Below are positions 36,691-44,288 of a DNA stretch of 44,288 nt, piece after piece. Positions within the stretch are counted from its first letter, which is position 1. Each line of letters starts with the position of its first letter. The DNA is from Deefgea salmonis (lineage in GTDB: Bacteria; Pseudomonadota; Gammaproteobacteria; Burkholderiales; Chitinibacteraceae). The stretch is taken from the NCBI RefSeq assembly GCF_020531905.1, contig NZ_JAJAWG010000016.1, positions 1-44,288 on the forward strand. The letters run 5' to 3'. A model generated the notes under the pieces. That model saw nothing but the letters and a program-made list of their open reading frames with translations, was not told the origin of the DNA and did no database searches. A program made the position numbers and the translations under genes.

Positions 36691-36702
36691 TATGGTTTTT
36701 GC

Positions 36703-37095
36703 ATGAAAAATGTTAAAACTGAATTTGCTGAACGTTTGCAGATGGCAATGCTTGCTGCGGGCTACGACCCCAAGCCAGCCGTGTTGGAGCGTGAGTTTAA
36801 TCAGCGCTATTACGGAAAACCGATGACCTTGCACGGTGTTCGCCGTTGGCTGCTGGGGCAGGTCACTCCCCCTAATGACAAAATTGCAGTGCTGGCTGAG
36901 TGGTTGAAGATCCCGCCGCACGAGCTAAGTTTTGGTGCTGAACTGCCCAAACAAATCGAGCAACGTCGAAAAGAATGGGAGGTTAGTATTAGCTATCAAG
37001 AACGTGAAGTATTTGAAGCATTTTTGAACTTGCCAGCTGAACAGAAGAAAATCGTACGTGAAGTGATTTTGGCGTTTAAGCGTTCTTTGCGTTAA
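36703..37095 (+). CDS. Small HTH protein, candidate controller of the restriction genes
   Basis: It has 130 residues. The first 80 residues are a helix-turn-helix of XRE-like type (FAERLQMAMLAAGYDPKPAV, YYGKPMTLHGVRRWLLGQ, PPNDKIAVLAEWLKIPPHEL). The C-terminal 45 residues are helical and charged (YQEREVFEAFLNLPAEQKKI). It diverges from mod across a space holding GTAAC repeats. Control of mod-res is the simplest role, but it has not been shown for this family as far as I know. Confidence 0.75.
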   Translation: MKNVKTEFAERLQMAMLAAGYDPKPAVLEREFNQRYYGKPMTLHGVRRWLLGQVTPPNDKIAVLAEWLKIPPHELSFGAELPKQIEQRRKEWEVSISYQEREVFEAFLNLPAEQKKIVREVILAFKRSLR

Positions 37096-37651
37096 CCCTT
37101 GGGTGCGAATAGCTCTACGTATTCGTGCATGAAATTGTTATGAGCGCAGTATGCGGCAATGGATTTCGCGATGCTATTTCGGAGTAATTGGTGCTAATGC
37201 ATATATGGCTCGCATAGTTTTGAATCATCACAATTAAAAATTGAAGATTATTGGTATGCGTTTTAAATGTGCGCATATAAATTTTATGGCAAGGCGTCGA
37301 AGTAGCAAACAATACATCTAGTACGACAAGTTGAAGCAATGACGCAGGAAGACTTTTGCTGAATTTTTTACCTCTGAAATTAATATGCTCTTTCTGATTA
37401 TTTTATAATGAATTTGTAAAGATATTTGCTTTGAGATTATTAATGCTGAGCTAGAAGGCAATACCTTGTTAAATTTATTGCCCAATCTAATTATTAGTAA
37501 GGCTTAGTTTTGTAGCTAATTGTTGATGTTCGAATTTTTAAGCGTAATAGTTGGATGGGGTGTTGATTTTACCTGCCGCCATCAGTCGAAAAGGATTGTC
37601 TTTCCCGTCATTTAGCATTAGCCTTGCCCCTCCCTGATTTCTGTCATCCTC
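37096..37651. other. AT-rich non-coding region
   Basis: 556 bases, clearly more AT-rich than the flanking genes. No ORF has a plausible start and codon use. A TATAAT occurs at 37404-37409 without a convincing -35. The base composition suggests a boundary between separately acquired blocks, or an RNA I cannot recognise. Confidence 0.6.
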
Positions 37652-38914
37652 ATGCAAGACGAAAACGAACTCTCTCAATTTTTTGCCAATGGCTTCGCGC
37701 CTGCTGATTTGCCGTCGATGGCAAGTTTATTGCGCGCGCGGCATTATCTTGATGCTTTTATTACGCTATTTCGTGGCGGCGAAGACGAAGTTTTAGTGCG
37801 CCTACTGATTCTGCGTGAAATTGGTGCGCGCGCCGATGCACCGCGTTGGTCGCCGCAAGATTTGCAAATGCATTTTTCCTATCTCAATCCAATCAAGCTC
37901 GATACGGTGCTCAAGCGCTTGCGCGAGAACGGCTTATTGATTTGGGATGTGGACGAGCAGCTCTATGCGATGAGCGAATCGGGCCGCGTTGCGCTGGCGG
38001 CGCTCGGCACGGTGGTGCAATTTGCCGATGGCGACGCTGAACTGGGTTATTTAACCTCGCAAGTTGCCGCTGGGCAATCGCTTGGTCAAGTCTCAAACGA
38101 AGTGCTGCTTAATTTATTGGCGCGTTTGAATGAGCTTTATACCGACTTTGAAGCGGCACTCGAGTCGCAATCTGAGTTTCAAATCCGCGCTGCGCGGGAA
38201 AAACTCGAAAAAGTCTGGCAATGGGTCGAAAAAGGCACCGATGTGATTCGCACGGTGCTGACTGACGACACGACCGATCCTCGGGTGTATCAAATCGCCC
38301 AATCGATTGCATTGGCGCAAGCCAGAATGCTGCGACTGACTTCGGTGTTTCATCGTCGTTTGTCCGAGTTGGCGTCGCAGCGGGTGCATTTGGGACAGTC
38401 CGGTTTATCAACCACCAATGTCGCCGATTGGTTGCGCCAGCAAAAGCAAGAAAAACTCGCTGATTTAGGTCGAGATTTGGTGTTATTTCATCCTGAGCCG
38501 GCTTTTGTGGTTTCTGATGTGTTGCTCGACGTGACCGAGTTTGAAATTATCGAACGCGAACGACCGACGCATGTCATCAGCGAAATGCCGCAAGGCGCAG
38601 CGGCACAAGAGGTCGGTGCCGTTGAAGCTGAGCGTTTATTGGCTGCCGAAGCATTGTTTGACGAGTTGAGTCGTTTGGTGGCGCAAGGTATGGGTGGCGA
38701 CTTGCCGACCGCCGTGCTGGCACCAACGTATAAAGAAACCGCTTATCGTTTGTCGTTATTGTCGTTATTGGGTGACGCTGAAGCTGCGCTAGAGAAAAGC
38801 GTCGTCGCCGATATCGTCAAGTTGCCATTGCGACTCGAAATCAGCGGTGAATTGTATGAGCCCGATCACCCGGAAGTGGCCAGCATTAGCGCTGGGCGAC
38901 TGATGTCACAGTGA
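37652..38914 (+). CDS. Condensin-like kleisin subunit (MksF/MukF or JetA type)
   Basis: It has 420 residues. The N-terminal third reads as a winged-helix domain (LLRARHYLDAFITLFRGGED, FSYLNPIKLDTVLKRLRENG). Long amphipathic helices follow in the middle (ESQSEFQIRAAREKLEKVWQ, IALAQARMLRLTSVFHRRLS). Another wHTH-like region is near the end. Kleisins of MukF/MksF type have this plan. It is the first gene of an F-E-B set with the E-like and SMC-like genes. There is no clear ribosome site before the ATG. Family placement rests on layout and context. Confidence 0.65.
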   Translation: MQDENELSQFFANGFAPADLPSMASLLRARHYLDAFITLFRGGEDEVLVRLLILREIGARADAPRWSPQDLQMHFSYLNPIKLDTVLKRLRENGLLIWDVDEQLYAMSESGRVALAALGTVVQFADGDAELGYLTSQVAAGQSLGQVSNEVLLNLLARLNELYTDFEAALESQSEFQIRAAREKLEKVWQWVEKGTDVIRTVLTDDTTDPRVYQIAQSIALAQARMLRLTSVFHRRLSELASQRVHLGQSGLSTTNVADWLRQQKQEKLADLGRDLVLFHPEPAFVVSDVLLDVTEFEIIERERPTHVISEMPQGAAAQEVGAVEAERLLAAEALFDELSRLVAQGMGGDLPTAVLAPTYKETAYRLSLLSLLGDAEAALEKSVVADIVKLPLRLEISGELYEPDHPEVASISAGRLMSQ

Positions 38915-38942
38915 TGATCACGGTAATGAACAGGCAAAATCT

Positions 38943-39006
38943 TTCACCACCGCAGCACAGAGACACAGAAGAAAGCTGGCTCTCTGCGCCTTTGTGCCGC
39001 TGTGGT
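38943..39006. repeat. Imperfect palindromic repeat between the F and E genes
   Basis: CACCACCGCAGCACAGAGAC (from 38945) pairs imperfectly with TCTGCGCCTTTGTGCCGCTG (ending about 39002). The CAGAG/CTCTG-rich arms resemble those of the element at 39742-39878. It resembles dispersed hairpin repeats found in many proteobacterial genomes. Confidence 0.7.
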
Positions 39007-39029
39007 TAATAAGAATTCTTAGGTTAAAT

Positions 39030-39701
39030 ATGGATCAAGCCCTGAATATTTTAGTCGCTCGCCTGTTGGCGCAGCGTTTTGTATTGCGCAAAGACCCGCT
39101 GGCTCGGCGCGCGTTGATTGATGAAATGTTTCGTGAGTCGCTCGAGCATCGTTTGGCCGATTGTGGTCTGCAATTGCTAGAAAATCCCTACGCCGAACAC
39201 ATTGCCGTGGCTTTGCAGCCGCAAATGGAAGAATGGGTGTTTGGTGAGGGCGACGCGTGGTTATCCAATAATATGGGCTTGCCGCGTGATGGGATTGCAC
39301 TGTTAGTCGTGGTGTGGGCGCTGATTATTTTGCCAAAACGTGAGCGGCAAATTGCCCGCGTTGCCATTGGCTCTGAAGATCAAAGCGATATGTTTGGCGC
39401 AGAAAAACCGATCGAGCACGGCGAAGGCGTCGCGCAAGGCATTTCAGAAGACGCGCTGTACGCTGACTTTGGCAAAGTGCTCGGCGGCAAAATGCGGTTT
39501 GCCACCAATTTGGGGCAACTGACTAAATTAGGCTTTATCAATCGCCGCAATCGGATGATTTATGAAGGCCCGCTGCTGGATCTGATGATTGACTACGCCA
39601 AACTCGCCCCGCGCATTATCAACGGCGCGCTCGCTGATATTTTGAAATTGACCGGCACGCAGATTGCCGACGATGTGGAGGGCACACATGTTTCAGATTA
39701 A
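39030..39701 (+). CDS. Condensin-like subunit E (MksE/MukE or JetB type)
   Basis: It has 223 residues from the ATG at 39030 (AGG six bases upstream); the frame is open back to a GTG at 38994, inside the repeat. It is mostly helical with a wHTH-like pattern (LYADFGKVLGGKMRFATNLG, LTKLGFINRRNRMIYEGPLL). MksE-type proteins are of this size and bind the kleisin. The end of the gene includes a copy of the first 22 bases of the SMC gene (39688-39709), so its stop lies in a stretch that originally could have overlapped the SMC start. Confidence 0.65.
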   Translation: MDQALNILVARLLAQRFVLRKDPLARRALIDEMFRESLEHRLADCGLQLLENPYAEHIAVALQPQMEEWVFGEGDAWLSNNMGLPRDGIALLVVVWALIILPKRERQIARVAIGSEDQSDMFGAEKPIEHGEGVAQGISEDALYADFGKVLGGKMRFATNLGQLTKLGFINRRNRMIYEGPLLDLMIDYAKLAPRIINGALADILKLTGTQIADDVEGTHVSD

Positions 39702-39967
39702 AACTTTAGTTGCGCCACTTTGTTACCCCGCCAAAAACCTTAAAAATCCGACGCAGAGTCGCAGAGTCGCAGAGGAAAAACGAGGCGATTTTGCCCGTTT
39801 TGATGCTAAGTCCATATCGGAACGCATTGTTTTTGGCTTTTCTTCGCACCTCTGCGCCTCTGCGTTGAGAAATTTTTGCTGTGACACAGTGGAAGCTGGG
39901 CGGCATTGGGGTCTCGGGAAAAAAATTGTGGTGGAGATGCGCTAAATGTTCCAGATTAAAACTTTAG
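39688..39967. mobile_element. Hairpin-rich insertion between E and B genes with a 22-bp flanking duplication
   Basis: ATGTTTCAGATTAAAACTTT (39688 on) recurs at 39946 as ATGTTCCAGATTAAAACTTT, 22 bases with one difference. Between them, GCAGAGTCGCAGAGG (39761-39775) pairs with CCTCTGCGCCTCTGC (39849-39863), with AAAAAT and ATTTTT further out, so about 39742-39878 is a MITE-like hairpin. GTGGAG precedes both copies. The duplication keeps the E gene stop in the left copy and the SMC start in the right copy, so neither gene is damaged. Confidence 0.7.
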
Positions 39968-42777
39968 AAATGGTGCACTGGGATTTCTGGCAAAGAATTT
40001 CAGTGCCGCTCGATGCACAGATTGTGACTGTTGTCGGGCCAAATGGTTCGGGTAAGACCACTTTGCTTGACGCGCTACGCACCATGCTGGCGCTGAAATG
40101 CTCAGGGCGGCGCGATTACAAGCGTTATGTGCGTAATAACAAAGAAAACATCGCGTGGTTGCGTGCCGTGGTGAGTAATCCGCGCCGCAGCGGTGGTGGG
40201 TTTTTTCCGTATTTGTTTTTCCCGCTGGCCAGTGAAACGGTGACGCTGTTTTGCCGGATTAAAAAGCAAGGTGGGGATTGGGTGCGGCAGTATGCGATTG
40301 CCGAAGGGGATGCGCAGCTTGATGGTACGACCGAAAATCATTTGCAATGGCTCGGTGTGGGCGATTATCGCCGCCGCTTGGAGCAAGCTGGTTTAACCCC
40401 AGCGATTGCCGAGGTATTGGCCTTGGAGCAAGGTGATACCGACAAGCTATGCGAATACTCCCCTAAAACACTGCTCGATTTGGTGTTTCAGGTGTTTGGC
40501 GACAAAGAAGTCTTGGATCATTACAGCGAAGCCAAGCTGCGTCTGCGTGAGGCGGAGGGCGAGCTGGATAAAATGAACCAGCAGTTGTCGCAATTGGGCT
40601 TAGATGTCGAGCGTTTTCGGATGCGCGCCAGTAGCTATTTGGAATGGTGCTCTTTGGGGACTGATACCCAGCGCTTAGAAAAAGAGGTGATTCCCGCGCT
40701 GCAAGTGGCTGAGGCCAACGAGAATTTGCGGCATTACTTGATGCAATTTAAGCAAAACCGTCGCAGTTTTTGGCATCGTCGTGGTGATTTGGCGCAGCTA
40801 GAAAAGCAGCTGGCGGTGGCGCGCTTAGCGGCGCAGCAAACGTTGCAGGGCGAGTCGCAAAGCAAGGCCGATTACGATCTGCAGTTTCAGGCATTCCAAG
40901 CAGTACGGGATGCGGCGCGCGATACTGAAAAACTGATTAAAGAAGGCGAGCGCCTGCGTGAGTTGGCCGAGCGTGAGCACGGCGCGGATGCCGTGGGGCT
41001 GAATGACCGTTTGGGTGAGCTAAAGCAGCAAGAGGGCGACCTTAAAATTTGGCTGAAAAATGCCAAAGAAGAACGCCAGCAATTATCCGAAGCGCAATTT
41101 GCCTTGCAAGCGGGTAAAGCGCCATCACCTGAATTTGTGCGCCAAATGCGCTCCAGCCTTGATGCCGCAGGGATTCCTCATCAATTGCTGACCGAAATTT
41201 GCGAAGTGAAAGACAATACTTGGCAAGATGCGGTTGAGGCGTTGCTCGCGCCATCCAAGCATTTGATCTTGTTGCAGCGCGAATCGGATAAGCAGCGCGC
41301 ATGGGAAGTGGGCGAGCGCCTGCGTTATCGCAGCTTTATTGTGTCTGAGCGCGAGCCTGCGCCAAGAGCAACCTTGGGCTCGATTTTAGAAATTCTCGAC
41401 TTTAAAGCGCCGGTGCCAGCTTGGTTGGCGCGGCAATTGAATGGTATTCAGCGGGTTAAATCGGTTGAAGCCGGTGCACGCATTAATGGCGATTGGATTA
41501 CCCGTGAGGGGTATCTGCGTGAACGCCGTGGTGCACGCTTTATCGGGGTAGATACCCGTGATTATGCTTTTGGTGAAGCCGCACGTCATTCTCGCTTGGC
41601 CGATATCGCCTTGCGTTTAAAAGCGCTGAACGAAGAAATTTTAAATAAAGAAGCTGATCTCAATAGCCTGATGCGCGACATTGCGACAATTACCCAGCAA
41701 TTAATGGGCATGCAGGCGGTAGTTCAGCTGGCGAGTCGTCAGGCCGAATTGGCGGCAGCTGCCGCGCGTTATCCAGAAGAGCAAGCGGCAGTGCAACGTT
41801 TGGGCGCTGAACTCGCGGCAGCGCAAGCGGCGCTGGAGTCTTCTCGCGAAGGTCGTGCGGATTTACGTTTGGGCGCACAAAAAATCGAGATTGAGCGCGA
41901 TCAGTTGCAGCGTGCCATTGATGAAATGCAAGCGCAGTTGCAGCGTCAACGCAATGAAATCAGCCGACAATTGACGTCGATTCGTACTTTGCGCGAGCAA
42001 GTGCCATCGGTTTGGCTGATGCCTGCCACGTTGCGCCAATTGAAGGAAGACTACAATAGCGTTGCTGAAGTGCGGCATATGATGGTGCGACAAACTGAGC
42101 AGTTAAGCCAAGCGCATTGGGAAAAAGACGAAACCATCGTGCAGCGCCGCGATAAATTGGTGAATGATTACCAAGCGCTCGAAGGTGAGTCGCTGGGTCA
42201 TCGCCAAGAAGTCGATCGCACTGCTCAGCTGACCGATGAAGCGCGTGCCGCATATATTAATAAATTGCGCGCGACAGTTCGCGCCTATGGCCGCAATGTG
42301 AAAGGCTTGGGCGAGCTGGCCGGGATTGATGTTGAACTCGATATGCCGCATTTGGAAAACGATGATGTGGTGCTGGCGCAAGCGGGCTTAACGGCAAGAT
42401 TCAATTTTGACCAAAAAGGCATGATGGGCTTGAACGACGGCGAAGCATCGGGCGGTCAGCAGGTGATGAAATCATTGATCTTGTTGATTGGCTTAATGAT
42501 GGATGAAAGCAATCCATCGGGCTTTGTATTTATCGACGAGCCGTTCGCGCATTTGGATATTTTCAATATTGATCGCGTTGGTGCGTTCCTAAAAGCGACC
42601 AATGCGCAGTATTTGATTACTACGCCGCTTACACATAATACCAATGTGTATGGGCCGTCTGAATTGACGCTGACAACGCGTAAAAAACGCCCCGGCGAGA
42701 CTTGGGCGCCGCTGATTATGCAAACGCGTCGCCGCACCGAAGTGCTGGATGCGAGTACACTTGCAATAACGACTTAA
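39946..42777 (+). CDS. SMC-like condensin ATPase (MksB/MukB or JetC type)
   Basis: It has 943 residues. Walker A VVGPNGSGKTT at 29-39; two coiled-coil arms (about 200-400 and 565-760) around a hinge-like domain (about 405-560, NTWQDAVEALLAPSKHLILL, LRERRGARFIGVDTRDYAFG); ABC signature ASGGQQ at about 834-839; Walker B FVFIDEP at 860-866 with Asp864 and Glu865. It is shorter than MukB and about the size I associate with MksB. It should hydrolyse ATP and entrap or extrude DNA with the F and E proteins. No JetD/MksG-like TOPRIM gene is visible either side. GGAG (39933-39936) is nine bases before the ATG. Confidence 0.8.
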   Translation: MFQIKTLEMVHWDFWQRISVPLDAQIVTVVGPNGSGKTTLLDALRTMLALKCSGRRDYKRYVRNNKENIAWLRAVVSNPRRSGGGFFPYLFFPLASETVTLFCRIKKQGGDWVRQYAIAEGDAQLDGTTENHLQWLGVGDYRRRLEQAGLTPAIAEVLALEQGDTDKLCEYSPKTLLDLVFQVFGDKEVLDHYSEAKLRLREAEGELDKMNQQLSQLGLDVERFRMRASSYLEWCSLGTDTQRLEKEVIPALQVAEANENLRHYLMQFKQNRRSFWHRRGDLAQLEKQLAVARLAAQQTLQGESQSKADYDLQFQAFQAVRDAARDTEKLIKEGERLRELAEREHGADAVGLNDRLGELKQQEGDLKIWLKNAKEERQQLSEAQFALQAGKAPSPEFVRQMRSSLDAAGIPHQLLTEICEVKDNTWQDAVEALLAPSKHLILLQRESDKQRAWEVGERLRYRSFIVSEREPAPRATLGSILEILDFKAPVPAWLARQLNGIQRVKSVEAGARINGDWITREGYLRERRGARFIGVDTRDYAFGEAARHSRLADIALRLKALNEEILNKEADLNSLMRDIATITQQLMGMQAVVQLASRQAELAAAAARYPEEQAAVQRLGAELAAAQAALESSREGRADLRLGAQKIEIERDQLQRAIDEMQAQLQRQRNEISRQLTSIRTLREQVPSVWLMPATLRQLKEDYNSVAEVRHMMVRQTEQLSQAHWEKDETIVQRRDKLVNDYQALEGESLGHRQEVDRTAQLTDEARAAYINKLRATVRAYGRNVKGLGELAGIDVELDMPHLENDDVVLAQAGLTARFNFDQKGMMGLNDGEASGGQQVMKSLILLIGLMMDESNPSGFVFIDEPFAHLDIFNIDRVGAFLKATNAQYLITTPLTHNTNVYGPSELTLTTRKKRPGETWAPLIMQTRRRTEVLDASTLAITT

Positions 42778-42795
42778 TTTTTAAAGAAGAAACTT

Positions 42796-43959
42796 GTGCT
42801 ACAAATTTTTGATTTTTTTGCCCCCTGTCCACGTGGACTTGAGGTTGTATTAGAAAAAGAGCTCGAAGTACTGGCGGCGAAGAACATTCACGTCACCGAT
42901 GGCGGCGTGGCTTTTTCTGGTCCGTGGACTTTGATGTACAAAGCCAATCTGCATTCGCGCGTTGCGAGTCGGATTTTATGGAAATTGGTTGAAAAACCTT
43001 ACCGTTCGGAAGACGATATTTTCCGCTTGGCGCGAGATACTGAATGGGCGGATATTTTTGCCGTAGAAAACACCATTAAAGTGAGTGTGACTGCAGTGCG
43101 CTCGCCGGTACGCAGTACCAATTTTGTCGCGTTGAAAGTGAAAGACGGTATTTGCGATCGTTTCCGCCTTAAATGCGGTAATCGTCCTAGCGTGGATACT
43201 GAAGCACCGGATATGCGGATTAATGTGTATCTATCAGAGAAAAACGTCACGCTGTATTTAGATACATCCGGTGAGCCACTGTTTAAACGCGGTTACCGCG
43301 TTGAAACCGGCGAAGCGCCATTGCGTGAAAATCTAGCTGCGGGGATTTTGTCCTTAAGCGGCTGGACGCCGGATCAAGCGTTTTACGATCCGATGTGTGG
43401 TTCGGGTACGTTCCTTGTTGAAGCGGCGATGATTGCGCGTCGTGTCGCGCCAGGTATGGATCGACAATTTGCATTCCAAAAAATGCGCATGTACGACAAA
43501 TCCTTCTGGCAAAACATTTTGACTGAAGCCAAAGCACAAGAACTCAGTGTTGCGCCCAATGTCATTATGGGTAGTGATGTATCGAGTACCGTATTGGTTC
43601 ATGCCAAAGCCAATATTGAAGCGGCGGGCATGCAAGACAGTATTCAGTTGAAGCAATTGAATGTATTAGATGCAAAACCACCAGCAGAGTCGGGCGTGTG
43701 GATTTGTAATCCACCCTATGGCGCACGGATGGATGAGAAAGAGCATTTGGCTAGTTTGTATCCACAGTGGGCAACACTATTGAAGCAACGCTTTGCCGGC
43801 TGGGATACTTATTTTCTCACTGCCGACTTAGATATACCTAAACATATGCGTTTGAAGGCGTCAAAACGCACGGTATTGTTTAATGGCCCACTGGAATGCC
43901 GCCTGTTTGAGTACAAAATGATTGCTGGCGGCAATCGGGATAAGCCAAAAGAAGAATAA
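42796..43959 (+). CDS. THUMP-domain RNA methyltransferase (RlmL/YpsC type)
   Basis: It has 387 residues from a GTG at 42796. An N-terminal THUMP domain (about 45-155) and a UPF0020 methyltransferase domain follow: motif I DPMCGSGTFLVEAAMIA, and the catalytic NPPYG in VWICNPPYGARMD. This is the N-terminal half of E. coli RlmL, which makes m2G2445 in 23S rRNA; stand-alone forms are common in other bacteria. It starts 18 bases after the SMC gene, so it may share its transcript, and a terminator follows. Confidence 0.93.
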   Translation: MLQIFDFFAPCPRGLEVVLEKELEVLAAKNIHVTDGGVAFSGPWTLMYKANLHSRVASRILWKLVEKPYRSEDDIFRLARDTEWADIFAVENTIKVSVTAVRSPVRSTNFVALKVKDGICDRFRLKCGNRPSVDTEAPDMRINVYLSEKNVTLYLDTSGEPLFKRGYRVETGEAPLRENLAAGILSLSGWTPDQAFYDPMCGSGTFLVEAAMIARRVAPGMDRQFAFQKMRMYDKSFWQNILTEAKAQELSVAPNVIMGSDVSSTVLVHAKANIEAAGMQDSIQLKQLNVLDAKPPAESGVWICNPPYGARMDEKEHLASLYPQWATLLKQRFAGWDTYFLTADLDIPKHMRLKASKRTVLFNGPLECRLFEYKMIAGGNRDKPKEE

Positions 43960-43995
43960 ACAGTACGTTTTAACTGTTTTTAAGTGATTTTAAAG

Positions 43996-44020
43996 CAAGG
44001 GCGCGATAGCGCCCTTGTTT
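43996..44020 (+). terminator. Intrinsic terminator after the methyltransferase gene
   Basis: CAAGGGCGC (43996-44004), loop GATA, GCGCCCTTG (44009-44017), then TTTGTTT. Confidence 0.9.
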
Positions 44021-44112
44021 GTTTCTGTCGTTTGCTGCATTTTTGAATTAAATCCATTTTCATATAAATCAACTACTTATCTACCTTGTTGCGTTTTCTT
44101 TGCAACAAGGTG

Positions 44113-44141
44113 TTGACGTGATCGCAGGGCTGCCGTATATT
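44113..44141 (+). promoter_or_regulatory. Predicted rRNA operon promoter
   Basis: TTGACG (44113-44118), 17-base spacer, TATATT (44136-44141). Upstream lies an AT-rich stretch (44040-44095) that could act as an UP element. Confidence 0.75.
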
Positions 44142-44211
44142 TCGGCCTCTCTGCTGCTGACACAGCAAACGAAACACCGGTTTCTAGGTTGTTTTGTGTG
44201 TCCTAAGCCAC

Positions 44212-44224
44212 TGATCTTTAACAA
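44212..44224 (+). promoter_or_regulatory. rRNA antitermination boxA
   Basis: TGATCTTTAACAA differs by one base from the E. coli rrn leader boxA (TGCTCTTTAACAA). It marks the transcript as an rRNA leader. Confidence 0.85.
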
Positions 44225-44236
44225 AATACAGCCGAT

Positions 44237-44280
44237 GAGTGTGAGTGCTTGGTTTGCCAGTCAAACAAGTGCTTACACTC
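44237..44280 (+). promoter_or_regulatory. rRNA leader stem (processing or boxC-like)
   Basis: GAGTGTGAGTGCTTG (44237-44251) pairs with CAAGTGCTTACACTC (44266-44280) with a few G-U or A-C positions, around a 14-base loop. Such stems sit between boxA and 16S. Confidence 0.6.
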
Positions 44281-44288
44281 TCAAAATG

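Larger units (their letters stand above)
43960..44288 (+). other. rRNA operon promoter and leader region (16S gene beyond the window)
   Basis: The last 329 bases hold no protein gene: first a terminator, then an AT-rich stretch, an rRNA-type promoter, a boxA and a long leader stem. The window stops before the mature 16S sequence, so no rRNA gene itself is claimed. Confidence 0.85.

Noticed and set aside
37115-37339. 74-codon frame in the AT-rich spacer
   Set aside because: Random composition, no ribosome site, no recognisable pattern.
39664-39945. A 93-codon open frame between the E and SMC genes
   Set aside because: It is the translation of the duplicated SMC start plus the hairpin repeat (SHLCASALR-type product), with no real protein features.

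Overview
The window reads as chromosomal DNA from a chitin-degrading betaproteobacterium. I infer Neisseriales (Chitinibacter/Deefgea/Chromobacterium-like) from the secreted GH18 chitinase with CBM5/12 modules, the lptFG/pepA/holC neighbourhood, an rplU-rpmA-obgE block beside ispB, and a typical rRNA leader. That placement rests on gene content and protein style, not on a database search.

Layout. (1) 1-5310: a c-di-GMP-controlled adhesin module. The N-terminus of a giant repeat adhesin (minus strand, cut by the window edge) carries a LapA-type retention region with a candidate LapG cleavage site. It diverges from a LuxR-type regulator, the periplasmic protease LapG and the degenerate GGDEF/EAL receptor LapD. 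(2) 5447-7919: minus-strand run yhcH-like, lemA, ygcG-like TPM protein and a second TPM protein. (3) 8038-8463: a small secreted Cys-rich, lectin-like protein. (4) 8535-11354: valS. (5) 11636-16575: accessory block with the chitinase, HPP membrane protein, TetR regulator and LysE exporter; two copies of one inverted repeat sit at its convergent gene ends. (6) 16731-19692: DUF2486-like protein, holC and pepA (minus), divergent from lptF-lptG, then galE. (7) 23145-25243: two overlapping pseudopilin-like genes. (8) 25252-27925: molybdate operon modA, di-TOBE protein, modB, modC. (9) 28061-31389: ispB divergent from rplU-rpmA, then obgE. (10) 31531-37095: type III-like restriction-modification pair with a divergent HTH gene. 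(11) 37652-43959: a three-gene condensin-like (MksF/E/B or Wadjet-type) cluster with no visible TOPRIM nuclease, followed by an RlmL-type RNA methyltransferase. (12) 43960-44288: promoter, boxA and leader stem of an rRNA operon whose 16S gene lies just past the edge.

The least ordinary points are: the condensin-like operon, with a hairpin-rich repeat inserted at the E/B junction inside a duplication that preserves both the upstream stop and the downstream start, and a second related repeat between F and E; a REP-type repeat translated in frame inside the methyltransferase; a perfect stem-loop at the predicted transcription start of the chitinase gene; a two-copy intergenic inverted repeat with identical loop length; and the adhesin/LapG/LapD module with its own LuxR protein.
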